A stretch of DNA of 64,000 nt from the NCBI GenBank assembly GCA_039191605.1, contig JBCCXL010000016.1:1-64000 (forward strand). Direction: 5' to 3'. How positions within the stretch are numbered: the stretch's first letter is position 1; every line of letters begins with the position of its first letter. The notes beneath the pieces are model-generated. The model was not told the DNA's origin. It searched no databases and was given only the letters and a program-made list of their open reading frames with translations. A program made the translations under genes and the position numbers. Below are positions 27,092 through 34,665 of the stretch, in pieces. Origin of the DNA: JBCCXL01 sp039191605 (GTDB lineage Bacteria; Acidobacteriota; Thermoanaerobaculia; Multivoradales; JAHZIX01).

Positions 27092-27453
27092 CCGTGGAGC
27101 CCCCGCCGAACGCCCCCTCAATGGAGCCCTCGGTGACGGGGGCTCGAAGGGCGGTGAGCCCAGCATCCTTCGCCGCCTCGGCCGGTGGCACAGGGCGATC
27201 CATTCGGTGGGCGCGCAACATCTACCCCCTGGCTGCCGTATCCAGAGGGGACTTCGGCCGATTCCGCGCCGGGGTTCTTCTCTTCGTGTGGTGCCGGATC
27301 GCCCCTCTGGGGTGATCCGGCATGGTTTTCAAGGAGCGTCCCGCCACGATGCAGTGCCTGAGCCACTCTCTCCCCATTCCCCATCGGGAAAATATCGGGA
27401 AGCCGAGAGCCGTGAAGCGATGAAGAGCGAGAAGGCATCTCGAGGGGGCGCCG
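27092..27453. other. Intergenic, 362 bp, between repressor and M56 genes
   Basis: No coding frame here has credible composition. The main feature is the strong hairpin at 27292-27322. The spacing is unusual because BlaI/M56 pairs commonly overlap or nearly so. Confidence 0.55.
27292..27330 (+). terminator. Strong terminator-like hairpin between the BlaI-type and M56 genes
   Basis: TGCCGGATC (27292-27300) pairs with GATCCGGCA (27314-27322). Inside, a G-T wobble and CCCC/GGGG close a 3-nt loop, giving a stem of 14 pairs. TGGTTTTC follows, with four Ts. This could end the repressor transcript or act as an attenuator ahead of the protease gene. Confidence 0.6.
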
Positions 27454-28653
27454 ATGGCTGATTGGCTGCTGCCGGTCGCCGGAGCGGTCACCAGCGCCGC
27501 TGGTGATGCCTTAGGTCAGGGGCTGAGCCTCTTGGTGCCGGAGCTGCTGCGCCATCTTTGGATCAGCACCCTGGTGGCACTGCCGCTACTGCTGGTGGCG
27601 GTGCTGTGGCGCAGCGCGCCGCCGGGATTGCGCTGCGGTTTGTACCTGCTGGCGGCGGCGAAGTTCTTTCTGCCTTCGGCGGTGCTCCCTCAGCTTCTGG
27701 GCTGGTCCTTCGGCTGGTGGGGGGAGCCGGACGGTGGCGGCCATTGGTGGCTGTGGCGCGGTGCCGAATCTCTCTCCACCCTGCTGGATCCCCTCGCCCT
27801 AGGCTCCGCCTTCGCTAGCTTCTTCGGCTCCGGTCCCACCCCCTCAGCGTCAGAGCTGGGAGATTCGTGGTGGCTCTTGGGCCTCGCCTGGATGCTCGGT
27901 GCCGTCGCCTTTTTCTGCGCTTCCGGGGCGAGCGCTCAACGCCTGCGAGACCAGCTGACGGGCGCCCTTGCAGAAAATCCCCAGATCCAGAGTCGGCTCG
28001 AGGAGCTGGCTCGCCGAGTCGGGCTGAAACAGGCTCCGCGGCTGCTGGTCACCCATCATCTGCGGCAGCCGGCGGTGGTGGGGCTGCTCGAGCCTTGCCT
28101 GGTGGCCCCCCCGGGGCTGCTGGAATCGCTGCAGCCGCGGGAGCTGGACGCGGTGCTGCTCCATGAGCTGGCTCACGTTCGCCGTCGCGACAATCTGATC
28201 GCCGCCGGCTTGCGGGTCCTGCGCTGCCTGTTCTGGTTCCACCCTCTGCTGTGGTGGGTAGAGACCCGGCTCGAGGCGGAGCGGGAGCGCGCCTGCGACG
28301 AGCTGGCGGCCGACTGGCTGGGAGATCGCCGGCGCTACGCTCGGGCCCTGGCCCGGGCTTCCCTGCAGGGAGCGGGGCTACTGCCGCGAGTCGCGCCCCT
28401 CGCCGTCAGCACTCTCGGGGGAGGCGCCCTCGCCTCCCGCCTTCATCACCTGCGGGGGCGGCCCACTTCCGGACGCCCGCGCCTCGCCTGGAGCGCCGCT
28501 CTGCTCTTCCTGCTCTCCTCCTCGCTGCTGATGCCGACGACCCTGCCGAGCGCGGCGGAATCCTGCCGCCTGGCGGCGGAGAGCTCAGCGCTGCTGGACC
28601 TGCCGGAAGCCCTCATCGACGGCGCCCTGGATTGCCGTCTCGAGATTCGCTAA
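27454..28653 (+). CDS. M56 (BlaR1-type) membrane metallopeptidase without sensor domain
   Basis: A 399-residue integral membrane protease. Several helices occupy residues 30-165. The zinc site HELAH is at 237-241, followed by RRRDNLIAA, a helix with WFHPLLWWVE, and the third-ligand region AERERACDELAADW. A last hydrophobic segment (about 347-367) is followed by only 30 residues, so the extracellular penicillin-binding sensor of BlaR1 is absent. In related pairs the peptidase inactivates the BlaI repressor; how this one is triggered is not evident. Translation starts at ATG 27454, behind a G-rich stretch. Confidence 0.88.
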   Translation: MADWLLPVAGAVTSAAGDALGQGLSLLVPELLRHLWISTLVALPLLLVAVLWRSAPPGLRCGLYLLAAAKFFLPSAVLPQLLGWSFGWWGEPDGGGHWWLWRGAESLSTLLDPLALGSAFASFFGSGPTPSASELGDSWWLLGLAWMLGAVAFFCASGASAQRLRDQLTGALAENPQIQSRLEELARRVGLKQAPRLLVTHHLRQPAVVGLLEPCLVAPPGLLESLQPRELDAVLLHELAHVRRRDNLIAAGLRVLRCLFWFHPLLWWVETRLEAERERACDELAADWLGDRRRYARALARASLQGAGLLPRVAPLAVSTLGGGALASRLHHLRGRPTSGRPRLAWSAALLFLLSSSLLMPTTLPSAAESCRLAAESSALLDLPEALIDGALDCRLEIR

Positions 28654-28714
28654 ATCCCGCCGTTGAGGCCCGGAGCGAGACCTAGGCCCGTTCGACGAGA
28701 TTCAGCCGAGAGGC

Positions 28715-29395
28715 TCATCCGAGGGGGGCTATCAGCTCCGCGCGATCGTTGGCGGGGGAGTTGACGGCGGTGCTCACCGGGAAGGCCTCCATCGCTTCGG
28801 GATCGTAGGCGGTGAGCAGGGGCTGGAGGATCTCTCGGTCCTGCACTTCCGGATCCAGCCATAGATCGTAGGCGCTGGCCGGCAGGATCACCGGCATGCG
28901 GTCGTGGATCTCGCCGACGAACTCGTTGGGAGCGGTGGTGATCAGGGTGCAGCTGAGAAGAGTCTCGGCCTCCTCGTCGCCCCGCGGGCGCCACCGCGCC
29001 CACAGGCCGGCGATGGCGAAGGGGCGATGCTCCTTGAGTCGGATGTAGTACGGCTGCTTGCGCCCGCCGTCGACCTTCTTCCACTCGTAGAAGCCGTCCG
29101 CCAGCACCAGACAGCGGCGCTTTTTGAAGCTGGAACGAAAGGAGGGCTTCTCCGCCGCGGTCTCGCCGCGGGCGTTGATCATGCGGTTGCCGATGGAGGG
29201 GTCCTTAGCCCAGTGGGGAACCAGCCCCCAGCGCATCAGGCCGAGGGCGCGCTGGCCTTCCTGGTTGTGGCCGATCACCGCCACCTGCTGGGTAGGGGCG
29301 ACGTTGTATCGAGGGCCGATGTCGACGGATTCCGACACCTCGAAGATCTCTGCCAACTCTTCGGCGGGGGTAGTGAGAGTGTAGCGTCCGCACAT
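28715..29395 (-). CDS. SRAP-domain protein (YedK/HMCES-like abasic-site shield)
   Basis: A 226-residue protein that starts MCGRYTLTTP; after Met removal, Cys2 is the residue that in HMCES/YedK forms a thiazolidine crosslink with abasic sites in single-stranded DNA. Conserved partners are visible: NARGETAAEKPSF (Asn and Glu), LVLADGFYEWKK and IHDRMPVIL (catalytic His). Length and motifs match the family. No SOS box could be verified in front of it. It is transcribed alone, converging with the M56 gene. Confidence 0.93.
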   Translation of the reverse strand: MCGRYTLTTPAEELAEIFEVSESVDIGPRYNVAPTQQVAVIGHNQEGQRALGLMRWGLVPHWAKDPSIGNRMINARGETAAEKPSFRSSFKKRRCLVLADGFYEWKKVDGGRKQPYYIRLKEHRPFAIAGLWARWRPRGDEEAETLLSCTLITTAPNEFVGEIHDRMPVILPASAYDLWLDPEVQDREILQPLLTAYDPEAMEAFPVSTAVNSPANDRAELIAPLG

Positions 29396-29555
29396 GGTGG
29401 GGCTCCTGGGGCCTTGGGTCTATCTGGGTCTGCGTGGGTTCGCCTGAAACGAGCCTGCCTGAAACGAGTCTGCTTTGATCTGGATGCGAAGCCGTTCCGA
29501 GAGAAGGTTCGCCTAGGGAAAGGCGGAGGGAGGAGCTACGCGGCGATCCTGGCTC

Positions 29556-31766
29556 TCAGGAAGCCGATCCGGCGACCGCCCGGAAGTCCGGTTCTGGGTG
29601 GGAGTCCGCGTCGCTCTGGCCGAGATATTCGGCGGGAGAGAAGTCGTCGACGGCGATCGCCTCCCGCATCAGGGCATCGGCGGTCGCCAGGCGCTCTTCC
29701 TCATCCGCCGACAGGGCTTCGCCGCCGCGGCGGGCGTGGTGCCGCGCCTTGCGGCGCAGCGGCTCGACCTCCAGGGCGGCGGCGAAGGCGCGCTCCAGTC
29801 TCTCGATGCCCTCGCCCTCGAGAAAGAGGTTGGGGGTGAGTCTTTCTCGGGCTTCTCCGTCGGCGTAGAGCCTCCTGGCGGCGGCGGCTCCCTGGCGATC
29901 GCTGGGTCCGTGGCCCAAGGGGCGCGCTCGCCATAGGGGCGCGAGGAGGTGTCGCAGCAGCCAGCCCAGCGGGGCGGCGGGGCCTGGCAGCAAGGCGTTG
30001 CGCAGGGCTCCGTCGAGGGATTCTTGGACCTGCCCGAGGAGATGCTCGCCGCACCAATGAAGCAGGCTCTCGTCCTCCTGCGGTTGGCCTTCGGCCTCGA
30101 AGCGGCGCAGGGTGGCGGTGAGCAGATAGAGGTTGGCGAGGGCGTCGGCGAGCCGGCCGGCCAGAGCGCCCCGGGCCTTGATGGTGCCGCCGAGGGTGAG
30201 CAACATCAGGTCCGCCACCACGGCGAAGCGACAGCTGGCGGCGGCGAGACGGCGCCAGTACGGCGCGGCCTTGCCGGCCACTGGAGCGCGGCGGAATCGG
30301 GAGAAGCCGAGGGTGTCGAGAGCGCTGCGCAGCGCGGTGTTGGCGAAGCTGGCGCCGTGGGCTAGCCCCAGGGCCAGCAGCGCGCCGCCTCGACCTTCTT
30401 CCACCGCCTGGACCTGGCGCCGCAGGAAGGGGTGGCAGCGCAGGGCTCCCTGGCCGAAGACGATCAGAGTGCGGGTGAGGATATTGGCCCCTTCGACGGT
30501 GATGCCGATGGGGCTGGCGCTCCAGCTCGCTGACAGGAGGTTGTGAGGGCCCCGGCAGATGGCGGCGCCACCGAGGACGTCCATGGCGTCGGCGGCGACC
30601 CGGCGCCCGATTTCGGTGGAGGAATATTTGATCAGGGCGGAAACCACCGCCGGGCGCTCGCCGGCGTCGACGGCGCCGCAGGTGAAGCGGCGGGCGGCTT
30701 CCAGCAGATAGGCGCGGCCGGCGATGCGGGCCAGTGGCTCGACGATGCCCTCGAAGCGGGCGAGGGGCTGGCCGAATTGGCGCCGCACCTGAGCATAGGC
30801 GCCGGTGACCCTAGCGGCCCACAGGGCGCCGATAGTGCTCTGGGCCGGCAGCGAGATAGCCCGTCCACCGGACAGGGCCTCCATCAACATGCGCCAGCCC
30901 TTACCGACTCCCGCGGCGCCGCCGATGACCGAATCCTCGAGGGGCACCACCACCCCTTCTCCCGCCAGTGGCCCGTTGGGGAAGGGGATCCCCATGGGGT
31001 CGTGATGGCGGCCGATGCGCATTCCGGGGGCGTCGGCGGGGACCAGCACGCAGGTGATGCCCGGCTGCGGGCCGAGGCCTAGAAGCTCCTCCGGATCCTC
31101 CACCCGCACCGCCAGGCCGATGAGGGTGGCCAGGGGGGCGAGGGTGATGTAGCGCTTCTCGAAGTCGAGCACCAGCTCCGGCCCCTGGGGCCCGGATCGC
31201 ACCACGCCTCGGGAAGTGAGGGAGGCGGCGTCGGAGCCGGCGCCGGGCTCGGTGAGGGCGAAGCAGGGGATCTCCTCACCGCGGGCCAGGGCCGGCAGAT
31301 AGCGCTGCTGCTGGGCTGGCGTGCCGTAGGCCAGCAGCAGCTCCCCGGGGCCGACGGAATTGGGGATCAGGACCACCGTCGCCAGGTACATGGAGCGGCT
31401 GGTGAGCATGGCGAAGACGGCGCTAGCGGCGAGGTGAGAGAAGCCTCGCCCGCCGTGCTCCGGGGGGACCAGCAGGCCGAAGAATCTCTCGCGCCGCAGC
31501 AGCTCCCATGCCTCTTCTGGCAGCTCTCGCTCCTGCTCCACCTGCCAGGGGTCCACCAGTCGGCAGACCTCCTCCACCGGGCCGTCGAGAAAGGCCTGTT
31601 CGGCCTCGGTAAGCCGCGGATAAGGCAGGCTCGCCAGTTGCTGGAGATCGGGGCGGCCGGAGAAGAGCTCGCCTTCGGCCCACACCGTGCCGGCTTCCAG
31701 GGCCTGGCGCTCGGTTTCAGAGACCCTCGGCAACTTGTTGGCAAGGGCGCGCATCCAGCGGCTCAT
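29556..31766 (-). CDS. fadE: FadE-type acyl-CoA dehydrogenase
   Basis: About 736 residues, close to the long bacterial FadE proteins and much longer than classic 380-residue ACADs. The central ACAD core carries FALTEPGAGSDAASL (substrate/FAD-binding), GGRAISLPAQSTIGAL and the helical domain with MDVLGGAAICRGP. The last 250 residues form the extra FadE-specific (DUF1974-like) helical region. It catalyses the first dehydrogenation of fatty-acid beta-oxidation. I start at ATG 31766 (MSRWMRALANKLP) because AGGAG sits 7 nt upstream; the open frame continues 48 codons further without support. Confidence 0.88.
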   Translation of the reverse strand: MSRWMRALANKLPRVSETERQALEAGTVWAEGELFSGRPDLQQLASLPYPRLTEAEQAFLDGPVEEVCRLVDPWQVEQERELPEEAWELLRRERFFGLLVPPEHGGRGFSHLAASAVFAMLTSRSMYLATVVLIPNSVGPGELLLAYGTPAQQQRYLPALARGEEIPCFALTEPGAGSDAASLTSRGVVRSGPQGPELVLDFEKRYITLAPLATLIGLAVRVEDPEELLGLGPQPGITCVLVPADAPGMRIGRHHDPMGIPFPNGPLAGEGVVVPLEDSVIGGAAGVGKGWRMLMEALSGGRAISLPAQSTIGALWAARVTGAYAQVRRQFGQPLARFEGIVEPLARIAGRAYLLEAARRFTCGAVDAGERPAVVSALIKYSSTEIGRRVAADAMDVLGGAAICRGPHNLLSASWSASPIGITVEGANILTRTLIVFGQGALRCHPFLRRQVQAVEEGRGGALLALGLAHGASFANTALRSALDTLGFSRFRRAPVAGKAAPYWRRLAAASCRFAVVADLMLLTLGGTIKARGALAGRLADALANLYLLTATLRRFEAEGQPQEDESLLHWCGEHLLGQVQESLDGALRNALLPGPAAPLGWLLRHLLAPLWRARPLGHGPSDRQGAAAARRLYADGEARERLTPNLFLEGEGIERLERAFAAALEVEPLRRKARHHARRGGEALSADEEERLATADALMREAIAVDDFSPAEYLGQSDADSHPEPDFRAVAGSAS

Positions 31767-31773
31767 GGGCTTT

Positions 31774-31778
31774 CTCCT
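31774..31778 (-). promoter_or_regulatory. Ribosome binding site deciding the FadE start
   Basis: AGGAG on the minus strand, 7 nt upstream of ATG 31766, in sequence aggagaaagcccatg. Confidence 0.7.
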
Positions 31779-31821
31779 GGGGATCTCAGAGGTTTTGGCT
31801 GAGGTGGCCTGGTTGGGGGGT

Positions 31822-33288
31822 CTAGGGGCTTCCGGGACCGTGGAGGCGCCAGCTCCCCGCGACGGCGGTGGCGTCGAAGACGCCGTCGCCGGCGCCGAAG
31901 ACCAGGGCATCCTCCAGCCTCGGGGGAGGAGCGTCGCCGGCTTCGGCCGGGCTCCCGCTGGCCCCCAGCAGCTGCGGATGGTCGAGGGAGACCAGCGCGA
32001 GGTCCGCCCAGGCGCCGGGCGCGAGGCGGCCGGCGTCGATGCCCAGGGCGCGGGCGCCGCCTTCGGTGGCCGCCTGGAGCAGGGGATTGGAGACCCTGCC
32101 CTGGGCGTCGGCGAGGGCGCCCCGACGCTGGCCGCCGAGGCGCTGCCCGTATTCGGTCCAGCGCATCTCTTCCAGCATCGAGATTCGGGCGTTGGAGTCG
32201 GTGCCCAGGCACAGCAGCCCGCCGGCTTTGAGAAAGCTGTCGACCCGGCTGATGCCGTCGCCGAGATTGGCCTCGGTGAGGGGGCAGAGGCAGACGGCGG
32301 CCCCCGTCTCGGCGAAGGCCTGGAGGGCCTCTGGAGGAGTGTGGGTGCAGTGTACGGCGGTGAGATCCGGGCCGGGGTCGAGGCGCTCCAGCACCAGATC
32401 CATGGGCCGTCGGCCGGTGGCCGCCTGGAGCTCCTCGATCTCCTGGATCTGCTCCTCCAGGTGCAGGTGCAGCACCAGGCCCCGGCGCTTCGCCTCGCTG
32501 CGCACCTCGGCGGCGGCGGCGGGATCCACCGCTCTCAGGCTGTGAACCACCGCGCCGAGGTGCTGATGAGGGCGGTGGAGCCGCTCCTGGAGCCGGTCCA
32601 GGGAGCGCCAATAGGCGGCGGGAGAGGTCGAGCGGAAGCGCCGCTGGGGGCGCTCCAGGGGCCGGCCGGGACCGCCGGCGAGGTAGCAGGCGGCGAGCAG
32701 CACGAGGCGAATCCCGGCGGCGGAAGCGGCATCCGCCACCAGCTCGTCATAGTCGTAGGGATCGGCGCCGGAGGGCGATTCGATGTCCAATACGGAGGGG
32801 CCGTGGCGGAAGTAATGGAACTCGCCGACGGTGGTGATGCCGGCGGCGCGCATCTCCTGGAAGGCGCGGTGACAGAGGGTCGTGAAGGCATCCTCGTCGA
32901 GGCGCTCCACCAGGCCGTACATGGCCTCCCGCCAGCTCCAAAAGGATCCGGCGCCGGCGGGGAAGCTCTCCCCCCAGCCTCGCAGGCCGCGCTGGAAGGC
33001 GTGGGAGTGGGCGTTGACGAAGCCCGGCAGCAGCGCCCGTCCGGGCAGGGAGATGAGCTGCGGAAGACTCTCCCTTGGCGAGCTCTCCGTGCCGCTGCTG
33101 GAGGAGATCTCGCCGAGGCGACCGTCGGCCTCCACGGTGATCACCCGGTGGCGCCGGAAGGCGCCGTCGATCCACGCTAGCTCCGGCGCTAGCCGGTAGG
33201 GCGGTTGGAGAGGAATGCCGCCGGGAACCAGGGCCAGCGCACCGCCGCCGGGGCTGCGGCGCTGAGAGGGTGAGTCTTGGGCCGTCAA
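31822..33288 (-). CDS. hutF: Formimidoylglutamate deiminase (HutF-like amidohydrolase)
   Basis: About 488 residues, amidohydrolase superfamily. Metal ligands are visible in NAHSHAFQRG, a later VVHSLRAVDP region, LHLHLEEQ and LGTDSNARIS. The HutF-specific GTDSNARISMLEEMRWTEYG and FWSWREAMYGL are present. HutF converts N-formimino-glutamate to N-formyl-glutamate in histidine catabolism. Translation probably begins at TTG 33288, which overlaps the stop of the upstream deacylase gene (TTGA), so the two are coupled. The open frame upstream runs inside that gene in a different frame. No other hut genes are in the window. Confidence 0.85.
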   Translation of the reverse strand: MTAQDSPSQRRSPGGGALALVPGGIPLQPPYRLAPELAWIDGAFRRHRVITVEADGRLGEISSSSGTESSPRESLPQLISLPGRALLPGFVNAHSHAFQRGLRGWGESFPAGAGSFWSWREAMYGLVERLDEDAFTTLCHRAFQEMRAAGITTVGEFHYFRHGPSVLDIESPSGADPYDYDELVADAASAAGIRLVLLAACYLAGGPGRPLERPQRRFRSTSPAAYWRSLDRLQERLHRPHQHLGAVVHSLRAVDPAAAAEVRSEAKRRGLVLHLHLEEQIQEIEELQAATGRRPMDLVLERLDPGPDLTAVHCTHTPPEALQAFAETGAAVCLCPLTEANLGDGISRVDSFLKAGGLLCLGTDSNARISMLEEMRWTEYGQRLGGQRRGALADAQGRVSNPLLQAATEGGARALGIDAGRLAPGAWADLALVSLDHPQLLGASGSPAEAGDAPPPRLEDALVFGAGDGVFDATAVAGSWRLHGPGSP

Positions 33289-34508
33289 CGCGAAGTCTCC
33301 GTGGGCTGTGGATCGAGCACCAGTCGCTGCAGCAGCTGATCCAGCTGGTCGCCGCCGGCGAGCAGTTGATCTTTGGGGATGAATTCGTTGGCCTTGTGAG
33401 CGACCTCGATGCTGCCCGGACCCCACACGACGCAGTCCATCTCCAGCTGTCGAAGCCAGCCGGCGTCGGTGGCGTAGGACGCCGAGATGGTTTCCTGCTG
33501 CCCGGTGAGGGTAGCGAGGCAGCGGCAGATGGGGGCCTTGGCGGAGGTCTCCAGGGGAGGGGAATCGTTGAGCGTCTCGACCCGTAGCTGGGCCCGGCTG
33601 CCGGCCCTGGCAAAGCCGTCCTCCACCGCTCGCCGGATCTCGGTAGCGAGCTCCTCCGGGTCCATTCCCGGCAGCGCCCGGGCGCCGATCTCCACGGTGC
33701 AGCGATCCGGCACCACGTTCACCGCCGAGCCGCCGTCGACGGTGCCGACGTTGAGGGCGGGATAGGGCACCTGGGGGAAGAATTCGTGATTTGTCGGGCG
33801 CCTCTCTTCAAGCTGCCGCCGCAGCTGGATCAGCGACTGCAGGATCGGCCCCAGGGGCTCGATGGCGTGAATGCCGAGATGGGGGTAGCCGCTGTGGGCC
33901 GGAACGCCCCGCAGCTCCACCCGCAGCCGCAAATGACCTTTGTGGAGCCGCACCACGCGCATCCAGGTGGGTTCGCCGATCACCGCGCTGCGGGGCAGGG
34001 GGCGATCCTCGGGCCAGTGGTGGCGGAAGTGGTGGGCGCCGAGGGTGCCCACCTCCTCGTCATAGGTGAAGATCAGCGCCAGCGGATGGGCCGGTTCACG
34101 CCCCGCCCGCAGCTGCTCCGCCAGGGCCCAGGCGCGGTTTGCCGCCAGCGCGACGAAGCCCTTCATGTCGGCGCTGCCGCGGCCCACCCAGCGGTCGTCT
34201 CCTTCGGTGAGGGTGAAGGGATCGCTGGTCCACTCCGGCTCCGTCGCCGGCACCACGTCCATATGCCCCGAGAGAACCAATCCCCGCCGCTCGGTCTCGT
34301 CCACCGGCGGTCCGACGAAGGCCACCAGGTTGGCCTTGGTGCCGTCTGGAGAGGGCTGGCGCTGGAGCTGAATCTCCGGACGGTCGAGATAGTCGCAGAG
34401 GAAGTCCACCAGCTCGAGGTTGGAGCGATAGCTGGTGGTGTCGAAACCCACCAGTCGCGCCAGCAGCTGATCGTCGGAAAGGGGGGGCTTGGTCTCTAGA
34501 GGGCTCAT
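33285..34508 (-). CDS. M20-family N-acyl-amino-acid deacylase (ArgE-like)
   Basis: About 407 residues. Zinc ligands lie in SGHMDVVPAT and GRGSADMKGF; the catalytic Glu is in FTYDEEVGTLGA, and the lid domain starts at HKGHLRLRVELRG. The family removes acetyl, formyl or similar groups from alpha-amino acids, as ArgE does with N-acetylornithine. Coupling with hutF suggests it may take N-formylglutamate and replace HutG; this is inference. I start at ATG 34508 with GGAG just upstream; the frame extends 79 codons further without support. It is divergent from the aconitase-like gene. Confidence 0.83.
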   Translation of the reverse strand: MSPLETKPPLSDDQLLARLVGFDTTSYRSNLELVDFLCDYLDRPEIQLQRQPSPDGTKANLVAFVGPPVDETERRGLVLSGHMDVVPATEPEWTSDPFTLTEGDDRWVGRGSADMKGFVALAANRAWALAEQLRAGREPAHPLALIFTYDEEVGTLGAHHFRHHWPEDRPLPRSAVIGEPTWMRVVRLHKGHLRLRVELRGVPAHSGYPHLGIHAIEPLGPILQSLIQLRRQLEERRPTNHEFFPQVPYPALNVGTVDGGSAVNVVPDRCTVEIGARALPGMDPEELATEIRRAVEDGFARAGSRAQLRVETLNDSPPLETSAKAPICRCLATLTGQQETISASYATDAGWLRQLEMDCVVWGPGSIEVAHKANEFIPKDQLLAGGDQLDQLLQRLVLDPQPTETSR

Positions 34509-34665
34509 TCTCTCCACTCTACCAGTCGGCCCTGATCGCCGACTCGGTGATTCGACCGTGTTCCCCGTATCTGGGATATGGTTCGCCGCATTTTGGGGAC
34601 GGCCAGCGGCGCTTTGGGGATAGCAAGAGATTTCGGCGAAGACGGGCTGCCGCTGGCGACGCGAT

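Noticed and set aside
27088..27461. Short plus-strand frames between the BlaI-type and M56 genes
   Set aside because: Composition is irregular, there is no motif, and they span the strong hairpin at 27292-27322.
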